From positions 124,001 through 188,000 of the forward strand of contig JACQFN010000018.1 in assembly GCA_016200045.1 (NCBI GenBank): a stretch of 64,000 nt of DNA, written 5' to 3'. Of this stretch, positions 49,152-58,062 are shown in pieces (position 1 is the first letter of the stretch; the number at the start of each line of letters is the position of its first letter). Origin of the DNA: Nitrososphaerota archaeon. Lineage in GTDB: Archaea > Thermoproteota > Nitrososphaeria > Nitrososphaerales > Gagatemarchaeaceae. The notes under the pieces were generated by a model. That model did no database searches. It was given only the letters and a program-made list of their open reading frames with translations, and was not told the DNA's origin. Made by a program: the position numbers and the translations under genes.

Positions 49152-50330
49152 CTCTTTGCCGGCCTTTTCGAACGCGCCTATGGCGAAGTCGAGGTCCTCT
49201 TTTTGCAGGGCGGCGTTCATGATCGTCCTGATCCTGGCCTTGCCCTGGGCTACCATCGGGTAGATGATGGGGAGGGCGAACACCCCGATTTCGAACAGCT
49301 TCGCGCTCAGCTGTTTGGCCTTGCCGCTCTCTCCGACCATGACCGGGGTGATCGGGGTCTCGCTCTTGCCTATGTCGAAGCCCAGGTCCTTCATGGCCTT
49401 CTTGAAGTATCTGGTGTTCTCCCAGAGCCTCTCCACGTGCTGAGGCTCCCGCTCTAAGACATCGACCGCCGCCAGACAGGCGGCCACGACGGCCGGCGGG
49501 TGCGAGCCGCTGAGGAGCCAGGTCCTCGACTTGTTGTATGCGAAATTCCTCAGGTCTTTGGAGCCTGAGACGTGCCCTCCGACAACCCCGAACGCCTTCG
49601 AGAATGTCCCCATCTCCACGTGGACCATGTCCCTCCCGAGCCCGAAGTGCGAGACTATCCCCCTCCCCCCGGGTCCGAGGACCCCCTCGCCGTGCGCGTC
49701 GTCCACGTAAACCATCGCACCGTGCTCCTTGGCCAGGGAGGCCACCTCATCCAGAGGCGCGATGTCCCCGTCCATTGAAAAGACGCCGTCTGTTATGATT
49801 AAGATGCGCCTGTGTTGCGTCGCTCCCCTCTCTGCTTCGTCGAGGACCTTCGCCAAATCTTCGGGATCGCCGTGCCTGTACACGCCCCTTTCTGCGTGGG
49901 AGAGTCTGACCCCGTCGATGATGCTCCCGTGGTTCAACTCGTCGCTTATGATCAGGTCTCCCTTCCCTGCCAGCTGAGGGATTAGGCCCGAATTGGCCGC
50001 GAACCCTGTCTGGTAGACCAGGGACGCCTCGGCCCCCTTGAACTTCGCCAACCGTGTCTCCAGCTCCACGTGGAGGTCCATGTTGCCGGCGATCGGCCTC
50101 ACCGAACCCGACCCAGCGCCATGGGTTTCGACGGCCCTCATTGCGGCCTCCTTCAGCTTCGGGTGGTTGCTCAGGCCGAGGTAGTTGTTCGAGCAGAACA
50201 TGAGCACCTTCTTCCCGTCGACCGTACACCAGGGAGTGCTGGGCCCTCCCAGGACCCTGAGCTTCCATTCGAGCTCCTGCCTCACGAGGTCGTCATATTC
50301 CTGCTTCAGAAACGAAGCGGCGTCGCGCAT
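49137..50330 (-). CDS. kbl: 2-Amino-3-ketobutyrate CoA ligase (glycine C-acetyltransferase)
   Basis: This PLP enzyme of the alpha-oxoamine synthase family cleaves 2-amino-3-oxobutanoate with CoA to give glycine and acetyl-CoA. Motifs include FCSNNYLGLSNHP, SDELNHGSIIDG, YVDDAHGEGVLG and the PLP lysine in MGTFSKAFGVVGG. The 397-residue length is standard. It lies 30 bases downstream of the threonine dehydrogenase gene, so together they degrade threonine. Confidence 0.93.
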   Translation of the reverse strand: MRDAASFLKQEYDDLVRQELEWKLRVLGGPSTPWCTVDGKKVLMFCSNNYLGLSNHPKLKEAAMRAVETHGAGSGSVRPIAGNMDLHVELETRLAKFKGAEASLVYQTGFAANSGLIPQLAGKGDLIISDELNHGSIIDGVRLSHAERGVYRHGDPEDLAKVLDEAERGATQHRRILIITDGVFSMDGDIAPLDEVASLAKEHGAMVYVDDAHGEGVLGPGGRGIVSHFGLGRDMVHVEMGTFSKAFGVVGGHVSGSKDLRNFAYNKSRTWLLSGSHPPAVVAACLAAVDVLEREPQHVERLWENTRYFKKAMKDLGFDIGKSETPITPVMVGESGKAKQLSAKLFEIGVFALPIIYPMVAQGKARIRTIMNAALQKEDLDFAIGAFEKAGKELGVV

Positions 50331-50360
50331 TGTCTCTGGGCGCCGTGTCTGACGAGGGCT

Positions 50361-51329
50361 CTAAACGCCTTTCTGTGCCGAGGCCAGCCTCGGGCCCAGC
50401 CTCGCCAGCATGTCCCCGGTCATCTTGGAAAGGTCGAACCGATGGGCCCACCCCCAGTCTCTTCGCGCCTCTGAATCGTCGATGGACATCGGCCAAGAGT
50501 CGGCGATCTTCTGGCGCTGGTCTGGGGAGTAGGTCACCTTGAAGGCGGGCATCTGCTTCCTGATCTCGGCTGCGACCTCCTCAGGAGAGAAGCTGATCGC
50601 CGCTAGGTTGTATCCTGAGTGCCTCTTCACCTTCGACGGCTCGGCCTCCATCAGCTTCAGGGTCGCCTCGACGGCGTCGGGCATGTACATCATCGGGAGG
50701 GTCGAGTTCTTCTCTAGGAAGCATGAATACGACCCCTTCTGGATAGCCGAATAGAATATCTCTACCGCGTAGTCGGTCGTCCCTCCCCCGGGGAGGGCCT
50801 CGCTGCTTATGAGGCCCGGGTACCTGATGCACCTGACGTCCATGCCGTACTTCAGGAAGTAATAGTTGCACAGGAGCTCCCCTGCGACCTTCGACACTCC
50901 GTACATGGTCGTGGGGTTCAGGGGGGCGTTCTGGGGTGCATTCTTCCTTGGGGCGTCGGGACCGAAGACCGCGATCGAACTCGGCCAGAAGACCCGCCTC
51001 AGTTTAGCCTGCCTGGCGACGTCGAGGACATTCTTGAGGCCCTGCATGTTCACTTCCCATGCTAGGTCTGGGCTCTTCTCGCCCGTCGCGGACAGGACGG
51101 CGGCCAGGTGGTAGACTGTGTCGATGCCGTACTGCCTCACCACTCTGCTCACCGCGGACGAATCCGATACGTTAAGCGTCTCGACGGGCCCTTCTCTCAG
51201 GAGAGGGGACCCCGCGGCTTTGTGGATCGCAGCCACTATCTGGTCGCGTCCGTATCGTGCGCGAAGGGCTGGGACGAGTTCGGCCCCGATCTGCCCAGCC
51301 GACCCTGTGACTAGAATCTTGGGGGTCAT
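50361..51329 (-). CDS. tdh: L-Threonine 3-dehydrogenase, SDR/epimerase type
   Basis: The protein is an NAD-dependent extended short-chain dehydrogenase: Rossmann motif VTGSAGQIGAEL, the TVYHLAAVLSATGE strand-loop typical of this threonine dehydrogenase group, and the catalytic YGVSKVAGE (Y-x-x-x-K). It oxidises threonine to 2-amino-3-oxobutanoate, which Kbl (next gene) cleaves. This class differs from the zinc medium-chain Tdh. It is 322 residues long. A sugar epimerase alternative is unlikely because of the neighbour. Confidence 0.9.
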   Translation of the reverse strand: MTPKILVTGSAGQIGAELVPALRARYGRDQIVAAIHKAAGSPLLREGPVETLNVSDSSAVSRVVRQYGIDTVYHLAAVLSATGEKSPDLAWEVNMQGLKNVLDVARQAKLRRVFWPSSIAVFGPDAPRKNAPQNAPLNPTTMYGVSKVAGELLCNYYFLKYGMDVRCIRYPGLISSEALPGGGTTDYAVEIFYSAIQKGSYSCFLEKNSTLPMMYMPDAVEATLKLMEAEPSKVKRHSGYNLAAISFSPEEVAAEIRKQMPAFKVTYSPDQRQKIADSWPMSIDDSEARRDWGWAHRFDLSKMTGDMLARLGPRLASAQKGV

Positions 51330-51374
51330 CGAGCCTGGCCCCGAATTCGGGGGAGTTAAAACGTTGGCAGCACG

Positions 51375-51611
51375 TCAGTTGAGGACCTTCATCGTTATCG
51401 TGGACACGACGCCCGGCTTCGACCTGAGGTTGTCCGCGATCACAGACTTCACGGTCTGGTCGTCCTTCCCCTCGACCACTACGAGGAGGTCGTAGAGACC
51501 GTACAGCTGGTACACGGAGAGGACCCCGGGGATGCTCTTGAGGGCGGAGATGCTGTGTTCCTCGGACCCGGGCGCCAGGTTTACGAGGACTATCGCCTTC
51601 TCCAATGCCAT
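51375..51611 (-). CDS. Stand-alone Lrp/AsnC ligand-binding (RAM) domain
   Basis: The 78-residue protein is a single RAM domain: AIVLVNLAPGSEEHSISALKSIPGVLSVYQLYGLYDLLVVV-type strand-helix pattern with the glycine-rich ligand loop, and no HTH. Such proteins form dimers or octamers that bind amino acids and modulate full-length Lrp relatives. A TATA-like tctttaatc is 25 bases upstream. It precedes the threonine dehydrogenase and kbl genes by 45 bases on the same strand, so it may sense their amino acid (inference). Confidence 0.85.
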   Translation of the reverse strand: MALEKAIVLVNLAPGSEEHSISALKSIPGVLSVYQLYGLYDLLVVVEGKDDQTVKSVIADNLRSKPGVVSTITMKVLN

Positions 51612-51754
51612 CCGTCAGTGCTGGGATGTCTGATTAAAGACTATCTGGAAGACGGTCTCGGATTGGGTACCCTTGATTGGCGAAGGAGGGCATTCCTGGC
51701 TCTGAACGGGTTGGTCGTCTGGCGCCAGTGAGAGGGTGGTTAGCAGCCGGGAAG
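51612..51754. other. Intergenic gap between the RAM gene and hisS
   Basis: It holds the TATA-like element of the RAM gene (tctttaatc, minus strand, near 51632-51640). Nothing else is recognised, and no RNA gene is apparent. Confidence 0.4.
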
Positions 51755-53029
51755 CTATCTGACTGTCTTCAGCGCGTCCTGAATGCTGACCTGCCGCTCC
51801 GACCTGTCCTCCATGTTGCGAAGCGTCACCACGTCCTTTTCTTGTTCTCTCTTCCCGATTATGACCGCCCAGGAAGCTCCCGACCCAGCGGCTTCCTCGA
51901 GCTGTTTCCCGAGGCTTTTCCCTCTCTGGGAAACTTCCGACCTGACTCCCGTGTTCCTGACAGCAGAGAGGACCTTGAGTGCCTCCAGGTATGTCTCCTC
52001 GGACGCGAAGGCGACGTGCACCTTCACGGGGTCCTGGCTCCCCTGGCCGGCCATCGACATCGACTCTCTTTCGACCCCTCCCGCGGCCCCGGTTGCGGAA
52101 AGCTCTGGCCTCCCGAAGAGCTTGGGAAGCGCGTCGTACCTCCCTCCTCCGAAAAGGGACCCTAGGCGGGGACGACCCTCGTCGACCCCTTCGAAGACGA
52201 TGCCGGTGTAGTAGTCGATACCTCTGACAATGCTCATGTTGTATTCCACTTCGCGGACCCCTCTTGCTCGCAGGGCGTCGCTGAGGGCGGCCAGCTCGCC
52301 GGTGGACTTCAGCTTCATCTCGGAAGCCTTCCCCAAGACCTTCTCAGGAGGACCGGCAAGGTCGCCGAGTTTCATCAGCGATTCGAACTCGCCCTTCTTG
52401 AACCCTTTCGCGAAGTATTCGTCGGCGAGTTCCTTCTTAGACTTCTTCCCGACCTTGTCGAGCGCTCGCATGAGCTCGGTCACCTTTCCGCGTTCCGACA
52501 CCCCGATTTCGGTCCTGACGTAGTCCTCGACGACGCGCCTGTCACCCACCCTGACCTTGAACAGGCCTACCCCTGACCGCCTCAGGATGGCCGCGCTTGC
52601 GTCGATGACTTCTGCGTCCGAGTCGACCGACGGAGCGCCGAAGACCTCGAGGTCCCACTGGTGGGCCCACCTGTACCTTGCGTACTGCGGCTCGTCGTAC
52701 CGCCACATCCCCCCGAACGAGGCGAGCTTTGCCGGGAGCTTCAGGTCCCTGCGGGAACAGACGTACCTCGTCATTCCGACGGTCAGGTCGAAACGGAGGC
52801 CGACCTCCCGTCCCCCCTTGTCCTTGAAGGAGTAGATCTCTTTGTCCACTTCCTCTCCGCTCTTCGCGCGGAGCGTCGAGAGGCGTTCGAGTGAGGCAGG
52901 CTCCATCATCCGGAAGTTGTACGACCTTGCGACCCCTTCGAAGGCCTCTCTGACCCTGGAGTGAAGCTCGTATTCGGCAGGCTCGATGTCCCTTATGCCT
53001 CGGGGGAGCGAAAGGTCCGAGTCACTCAC
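51755..53029 (-). CDS. hisS: Histidyl-tRNA synthetase
   Basis: This class II synthetase charges tRNA-His. Motif 1 lies near the start (LPRGIRDIEPAEYELHSRV). Motif 2 is FGGMWRYDEPQYARYRWAHQWDLEVFG-like, with conserved Arg and Gln, and the histidine-binding RGIDYYTGIVFEG and the GGGRYD motif follow. The C-terminal anticodon domain covers residues ~330-424. The length is typical. It overlaps the upstream rfcS gene by eight bases, indicating one transcript. Confidence 0.94.
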   Translation of the reverse strand: MSDSDLSLPRGIRDIEPAEYELHSRVREAFEGVARSYNFRMMEPASLERLSTLRAKSGEEVDKEIYSFKDKGGREVGLRFDLTVGMTRYVCSRRDLKLPAKLASFGGMWRYDEPQYARYRWAHQWDLEVFGAPSVDSDAEVIDASAAILRRSGVGLFKVRVGDRRVVEDYVRTEIGVSERGKVTELMRALDKVGKKSKKELADEYFAKGFKKGEFESLMKLGDLAGPPEKVLGKASEMKLKSTGELAALSDALRARGVREVEYNMSIVRGIDYYTGIVFEGVDEGRPRLGSLFGGGRYDALPKLFGRPELSATGAAGGVERESMSMAGQGSQDPVKVHVAFASEETYLEALKVLSAVRNTGVRSEVSQRGKSLGKQLEEAAGSGASWAVIIGKREQEKDVVTLRNMEDRSERQVSIQDALKTVR

Positions 53030-53990
53030 CCTTCCTTCCGAGGAGGGAGAGCTGGGCCAGCATCGCCGTCAGCTGGAGCTCGGGCTGCGCGCCCTGGACC
53101 AGCCGGTAGTCGTATTCGGCGAGTATCGCGACAGCTTTCGCCATCCCGTCGATTTTCATCTCCCCGACGGCCTCGTTGGCGAAGCGCAGGAAGTCTCGTT
53201 CGGGAATCCCGTACACGCGGGTGAGCTCCAGCATCTTCACACGGGAAGCCTCGAAGTTGCCTTCGACCGCGAGCTTGATCACTCCCGCGACCCTCGACTT
53301 CACCGAAGCCCCGGTCACGGAGTTCACCGACTCTTCGGTCAGCTCTCCCGAGGCAGACGCCGCCTGAAGCAGGTTTATCGCCTGCCGTAGGTCGCCCTGG
53401 GTCGCCTCGAAGACCGCCCCGAAGGCCGCTTCATCGGATGACTTCAGCGCCTCTCTCTTCGCGATTGACCTCAGGTGGGCGACGACGGCCGCCTCGCCGA
53501 GCCTCTGGAAGCGGAGGATGGCGCACCTGCTTTGGAGCGGTTCGATGATGCCCGTTGAGTAGTTGCACAGGAGCATGAACCTCGTGAAGGTCGCCGTCTC
53601 TTCCATGATCCTGCGGAGCGCGGTTTGGGCGTCTTTTGTCATTTCATCGCACTCGTCAAGGATGACCATCCTGTACGGGACCCCCTCCCTCCTGTCTGCG
53701 AAGCGGGCGAACTTCTTGACCCTCTCCCTGACGATGTCTATCCCCCTTTCGTCGCTCGCGTTGAGAGACAGGGTGTAGTCCCTCCAGTATTCCCCCAGGA
53801 TCTGCTTCGAGACGATCAACGCAGTCGTGGTCTTTCCCGACCCGGGCGGGCCAGCGAGCAGCAAGTGGGGGAGCTCGGCCTTTCTTTCGAGCATGAGCTT
53901 GAGCCTCTGCTTGATCGTCTCCTGGTCGACGAGTTCAGAGAGCTTCTCGGGCCTGTATTTCTCTACCCACATCAGTTGTTCGAGTGGCAA
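53022..53990 (-). CDS. rfcS: Replication factor C small subunit
   Basis: This clamp-loader AAA+ ATPase loads PCNA onto primed DNA. Walker A is AGPPGSGKTTTAL, Walker B is ILDECDEMTK (slightly altered from the usual DEAD), and the sensor/arginine-finger region is NYSTGIIEPLQSRCAILRF (SRC motif). A C-terminal collar domain follows. At 322 residues it is the small subunit; the large subunit is not in the window. The start is a TTG at 53990. It is followed by hisS with overlap. Confidence 0.95.
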   Translation of the reverse strand: MPLEQLMWVEKYRPEKLSELVDQETIKQRLKLMLERKAELPHLLLAGPPGSGKTTTALIVSKQILGEYWRDYTLSLNASDERGIDIVRERVKKFARFADRREGVPYRMVILDECDEMTKDAQTALRRIMEETATFTRFMLLCNYSTGIIEPLQSRCAILRFQRLGEAAVVAHLRSIAKREALKSSDEAAFGAVFEATQGDLRQAINLLQAASASGELTEESVNSVTGASVKSRVAGVIKLAVEGNFEASRVKMLELTRVYGIPERDFLRFANEAVGEMKIDGMAKAVAILAEYDYRLVQGAQPELQLTAMLAQLSLLGRKGE

Positions 53991-54043
53991 ACCTACCTTG
54001 GCACCAAGTTTCTGTCACCGGGTCTTCCGGAGCCCTATGAAAT

Positions 54044-54072
54044 CCGTTGCGTTCGAGTACAGACCGCAACGG
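54044..54072. terminator. Perfect 8-bp inverted repeat (possible stem-loop)
   Basis: CCGTTGCG at 54044-54051 pairs with CGCAACGG at 54065-54072 across a 13-base loop, in the gap downstream of livF and upstream of rfcS (both minus strand). It has no adjacent T-tract, so a classical intrinsic terminator is not certain. An RNA processing or regulator-binding site is also possible. Confidence 0.45.
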
Positions 54073-54094
54073 AGGGGTGGCTGGAAGTGCCCGG

Positions 54095-54817
54095 TCAGGC
54101 CGCCTTCAGCCCGAGGTACATCCGTGCGAGCTCGCCGTGAGAGAGCAGCTCACTCGCTCCCCCCTCGAACACGCGCTTCCCTCCGACCAAGAGGTAGGCC
54201 CTGTCGCCTATCTCCAGAGCCCTCCTAGCGTTCTGCTCGACCAGCAGGACGGTGAGTCCGCGCTCTTTGGCAAGGGACCCCACCGTTTCCAGCACACGGG
54301 TAGCTATCTTAGGCGAGAGGTTTGCCGTCGGCTCGTCGAACATGATGACGCGGGGGTCGCGGACCATCGCCATTATCATCGCCACCATCTGGCGCTCCCC
54401 GCCGCTCAGGTTGGAGACCTTCGCCCGGAAGTAGGCATTGATCTGCGGGAACATCTTCATCGCGCTCTCGAGCCTTCCTTCGAACTTGTCCGCAGGCACG
54501 GTGTATGCTGCCATCCTGATGTTCTCGGATACGGAGAGCTGCGTGAAGACGCTCTCGTTCTGCGGAAGGTAAGCCAGACCTCTCTTGGCTATCTCGTGCG
54601 GAGGAACCCGGGAAATGTCCTGGTCCCCAAGAGTGATCTTCCCCTCGTACAGGCTCGTCAACCCTGCTATCGACTTCAGGAGAGTGCTCTTCCCTGAGCC
54701 GTTCGGCCCGACGACGACTGTGACCTCTCCCTCCTTGGCCTCCAGCGAGAAGTTCGACAGAATCTGAAGCTTCCCATATCCTGCGGAGATGTTGTCGACC
54801 TTCAGCAACCTATCCAC
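54095..54817 (-). CDS. livF: Branched-chain amino acid ABC transporter ATPase LivF
   Basis: This ABC ATPase has Walker A VGPNGSGKSTLLKS, the Q-loop YLPQNESVF, signature NLSGGERQMVA, Walker B VIMFDEPTANLS and the switch His in LLVEQNAR. It is 240 residues long, as usual for LivF, and carries the LivF-type start LKVDNISAGYGKLQI. It acts with LivG, H and M to import leucine-type amino acids. It overlaps livG by eight bases and is the last gene in the leftward livK-livG-livF set. Confidence 0.93.
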   Translation of the reverse strand: MDRLLKVDNISAGYGKLQILSNFSLEAKEGEVTVVVGPNGSGKSTLLKSIAGLTSLYEGKITLGDQDISRVPPHEIAKRGLAYLPQNESVFTQLSVSENIRMAAYTVPADKFEGRLESAMKMFPQINAYFRAKVSNLSGGERQMVAMIMAMVRDPRVIMFDEPTANLSPKIATRVLETVGSLAKERGLTVLLVEQNARRALEIGDRAYLLVGGKRVFEGGASELLSHGELARMYLGLKAA

Positions 54818-55568
54818 CCAGGTAGGCGTCGATGACCTTTGGGTCCTTCATCACGACCTTCGGGTCTCCGCCTGAAATCATCCTTCCGTACGCCATCGCC
54901 TGCACGTAATCGACGTAGTCGAGGGCGATGTCGAGCCGGTGCTCGACGATCAGGAACGTCACGCCCAGTTCGTCCCTCAGCCTCACAAGCTTCGTGAATA
55001 TCTCGTGCGCGAGGGTCGGATTTACCCCCGAGACCGGCTCGTCGAGGAGCAATATCCTCGCGTCGCTCATGAGGGCCCTCCCGATTTCGACCAGTTTCAT
55101 CTGGCCGCCGCTCAGCTTTGAAGCCTCGCTGTTCCAGGCGCCCGCGAGCCCCAGAAGCTCGAGGATTCTCAGTGCCTTCTCGGTAGCCTGGGTCTCCGCG
55201 CCCTCCCACGCGCTCTTGAAGACCGACCTTACGAAGGATTCACCCGGATGATTCTTCTCTGCCGCCACGAGGTTCTCAAGAACGGTGAGCTTCCAGAAGA
55301 GTGCTGGAATCTGAAATGTCCTGGCTATTCCTTTCCTGTAGACCCGGTGGGGGGGGAGGCCCGTTATGTCCTCCCCTTGGTAGAGAATCTTCCCCTTGTC
55401 TGCCTTATAGAAGCCGCTGACCACGTTTATCAGGGTAGTCTTGCCGGAACCGTTAGGTCCGATCAGGATCGTTAACTTCCTCTCTTCGACGGAGAGGGAA
55501 ACTCGGTCGAGGGCCACCAAACTTCCGAAGGTCTTGGTTACGTCTTGAACCTCGAGTAGGACACCCAT
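54810..55568 (-). CDS. livG: Branched-chain amino acid ABC transporter ATPase LivG
   Basis: This second ATPase has Walker A IGPNGSGKTTLIN, the LivG-specific RTFQIPALFWKLTVLENL region, signature KLSGGQMKLVEIGRAL and Walker B ILLLDEPVSGVNP. It is 252 residues long. It lies 30 bases downstream of livK and overlaps livF by eight bases, so the three form one transcript. Confidence 0.94.
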   Translation of the reverse strand: MGVLLEVQDVTKTFGSLVALDRVSLSVEERKLTILIGPNGSGKTTLINVVSGFYKADKGKILYQGEDITGLPPHRVYRKGIARTFQIPALFWKLTVLENLVAAEKNHPGESFVRSVFKSAWEGAETQATEKALRILELLGLAGAWNSEASKLSGGQMKLVEIGRALMSDARILLLDEPVSGVNPTLAHEIFTKLVRLRDELGVTFLIVEHRLDIALDYVDYVQAMAYGRMISGGDPKVVMKDPKVIDAYLGG

Positions 55569-55598
55569 CGAGCGTCACAAAAAGATTGGAGGACTCTA

Positions 55599-56987
55599 TT
55601 ACTGTGGATACCCAGGATTCCAGGTTACGATATCTGCGACGTTGTCCCAAGTGCCAGCCAGTTCCCAAGTTGGGGTACCGCCCTCGTTCAATACCGTCCA
55701 GATGACGTAGGGCGCCGGCGCTCTGTCTCCGGCCGAGTTCAGCTCGGTCCAGCCAGTGACACCGAAGTAGTTGCTGGCGATAGAAGGTAGGACGCTTTGA
55801 ACGCATTGACCGTCGCTTGCGTTGCACGCTAGAATAGCGAGCGCGCCCACCCAGACGCTGTCGTATGCCTCAAGCGTATACGAGTCACACGCAGTGCTTG
55901 GCTGGTGGATTTGGTCTACGAACCTCGAACAGAAGTCCTGCAGCTTGGGAGTGTTCGGAGAACCGCCCCACAGAGTCGCAAGGATTCTCACCTGCGCCAT
56001 CAACGGTCCGACCGTGTCGTTGGCCGTGAGGACAGGGTCGTTCGCCGGGCCGTCTGTGCTGTACCAAGGTTGGGTTGTGTTCAGCAGTGGTTGGAATCCA
56101 GGCTGCGCATTGGCTTGGACGAGCATGTTCCCTATCTCCTCGAACGCTATGACATCGAATGCCACCTGGTCCGGAGGAAAGGTTGCCGTCGCTGCTGCCC
56201 ATGCGTCATTCATGGCAGTGAGGGTGGATGTGAAGTCGGTCGCATCCTGTGGATAGCTGATCAGTGTTGAGTTGCCGCCCAGTGCCGCGAAATCGGCAGC
56301 GGTTCCGTTGGCCAGAGCGCTCCCGTAAGAGTCCTGCCTGTAGACGATTATCAGGTCTCTAACCCCTTGCGTGTAGGGCATCCGGGCGTCGGCCTGGGCT
56401 TGGATTGTGTCGTTGGTCGGTAGCCTGTACAGGTAGTCGTTGGGTATTCCGAGCGTCGGAGCTGTGGAAGAGGGGCTAATCATCACGATGTGATGAGAAT
56501 TGGCCTCGTCCAGCAGGCCACCGGCGGTGCCGCTGTTGAGCGGTCCTACAACGACTGAAACCCCCTGGCCTTCCCACGTCTTCATGAGGTTAAGCGCGGT
56601 GGGGGTGTCTAGGTGGTAATCTCCTATTACGGCTTGGAACTGCAGGTCTCCCCTTCCGATGGAGGAGAGGTAGGCGTTGATGTCCTGGACAGCCATGATA
56701 GTCGAGGTGTTGACCCTCAAGCCTTCGCCTGAGAGGCCGTCGCTGAGGTCAGTCAAGACGCCGATGGGGACTGTGCCGGAGAGTTGCCCATTGATAGTGG
56801 TAGTCGCGGTACCGCCACCGCCTCCGGAGACGGTGACCGTCTTAGTGGAAGTGGAGCCTCCCGAGACCGTAGTTGTTGAAACTGTGCTTGATGGAGGGAC
56901 GGCGACGTAGGTTACGGCAGCGCCGATCAAGAGTCCAATGATCAGCAGGCCTACGGCACCTGATGTTGAAATACCAGTTCTGTGCAT
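55599..56987 (-). CDS. livK: Periplasmic-binding-type substrate protein LivK, membrane-anchored
   Basis: The 462-residue solute-binding protein of the branched-chain amino acid family starts with a hydrophobic segment (residues ~9-30, AVGLLIIGLLIGAAVTYVAV). A Thr/Ser/Gly-rich linker (STVSTTT and VSGGGGGTATT) follows, then a LivK-like binding domain (GVLTDLSDGLSGEG, VVVGPLNSGTAGGLLDEA and AYDSVWVGALAIL). There is no lipobox Cys, so it is probably tethered by the uncleaved membrane helix outside the cell. The ATG at 56987 lies ~32 bases after a shared TATA element. Confidence 0.9.
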   Translation of the reverse strand: MHRTGISTSGAVGLLIIGLLIGAAVTYVAVPPSSTVSTTTVSGGSTSTKTVTVSGGGGGTATTTINGQLSGTVPIGVLTDLSDGLSGEGLRVNTSTIMAVQDINAYLSSIGRGDLQFQAVIGDYHLDTPTALNLMKTWEGQGVSVVVGPLNSGTAGGLLDEANSHHIVMISPSSTAPTLGIPNDYLYRLPTNDTIQAQADARMPYTQGVRDLIIVYRQDSYGSALANGTAADFAALGGNSTLISYPQDATDFTSTLTAMNDAWAAATATFPPDQVAFDVIAFEEIGNMLVQANAQPGFQPLLNTTQPWYSTDGPANDPVLTANDTVGPLMAQVRILATLWGGSPNTPKLQDFCSRFVDQIHQPSTACDSYTLEAYDSVWVGALAILACNASDGQCVQSVLPSIASNYFGVTGWTELNSAGDRAPAPYVIWTVLNEGGTPTWELAGTWDNVADIVTWNPGYPQ

Positions 56988-57013
56988 ATCTTCATCTTCG
57001 GCTTCTCGCACAA

Positions 57014-57026
57014 GGTTATTTAACAC
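57014..57026. promoter_or_regulatory. Shared TATA element between livK and livH
   Basis: The sequence ggttatttaacac is centred ~32 bases from the livK ATG (56987, minus strand) and ~42 bases from the livH TTG (57061, plus strand). The longer distance to livH suggests a short leader on that side. Confidence 0.4.
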
Positions 57027-57060
57027 TTAGCGGATTGCCGATGATTGAGAACGTCTCATT

Positions 57061-58062
57061 TTGGTCGATGCGTTGGTCTCGACGACGGTCGTTTACGGGT
57101 CGCTGTTCGGGCTGATGTGTGTCGGCCTGACAATGACTTACTTGACGACAAAGGTGCCCAACTTTGCTCACGCCTCCTTCGTCGTAGTCGGGCTCTACGC
57201 CAGCTACTCCGCCTTCTGGCTGCTGAAGATAACGCCCTACCTGACGCTTCCGGTATCCTTCCTGGCCGGCGGCATCTCCGCCGTGCTGCTGTACGTCCTG
57301 TTGCTCAGGCCACTCAGAAACAGGGGGGCGACGATTGTCCATCTGATGATCGCGAGCTTCGCTGCCGACATCATCATCACTGCCCTCATCCAGATTTTTG
57401 CGGATTTTCTGAATTCGAACTTCGGCTCGAAGCTGTTCGCCAAGGGGTTCAATCCGTACCAGATCTTTACCATCCCCGACTTCCAGATAGCAGGAATTCA
57501 CGGGCTGACGTTCACGGCCCCGGTAGCGTTGGTGTCGATCACTCTGTCGTTATACTTCCTGCTGACGAGGACAAGGCTCGGGGTGGCGATGCGCGCAGCC
57601 ATTGAAAATCCGGACCTTGCGAAGGTAGTCGGGATAGACATAGAACGCGTGTACCTCCTGTCGTGGTTCTTGGCCGGCTCCCTCGCAGGGATTTCGGGGA
57701 CCTTCTGGGTTCTCTACTACGGGGCGAACCCCAACCTGTCCACAGCCCTCATCGTCACGATCTTCTCGGGCAGCGTCCTTGGCGGCCTGGGGAGCATATA
57801 CGGGGCGGTCGTGGGCGGACTGATAGTGGGCGGCGCCGAAAACGCCGGGACCACGCTCCTGCAGGGCTTCCTAACCTCGCACTTCGGCAGCAGCATCGGA
57901 CAAAACGTCTCCTACTTCCAGAAGGGCATCCCGTTCGGAATAATGATCCTCGTGTTGCTCTTCATGCCCCATGGAATCGTGTCGGTCGACTGGAGGAGGA
58001 AGTTTCGGAGGATTGTCTCGCCATCCAGGGGGTCAGAGGCAAGCGGAGAGGTCCGAGCATGA
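57061..58062 (+). CDS. livH: Branched-chain amino acid ABC transporter permease LivH
   Basis: The inner-membrane permease of 333 residues has about eight to nine hydrophobic helices, the LivH start SLFGLMCVGLTMTY and PNFAHASFVVVG, the conserved RTRLGVAMRAAIENPDLAKVVGI loop in three parts, and the VLGGLGSIYGAVVGGLIVG motif. It forms the channel with LivM. The start is a TTG at 57061. It overlaps livM by four bases (ATGA). Confidence 0.93.
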   Translation: MVDALVSTTVVYGSLFGLMCVGLTMTYLTTKVPNFAHASFVVVGLYASYSAFWLLKITPYLTLPVSFLAGGISAVLLYVLLLRPLRNRGATIVHLMIASFAADIIITALIQIFADFLNSNFGSKLFAKGFNPYQIFTIPDFQIAGIHGLTFTAPVALVSITLSLYFLLTRTRLGVAMRAAIENPDLAKVVGIDIERVYLLSWFLAGSLAGISGTFWVLYYGANPNLSTALIVTIFSGSVLGGLGSIYGAVVGGLIVGGAENAGTTLLQGFLTSHFGSSIGQNVSYFQKGIPFGIMILVLLFMPHGIVSVDWRRKFRRIVSPSRGSEASGEVRA

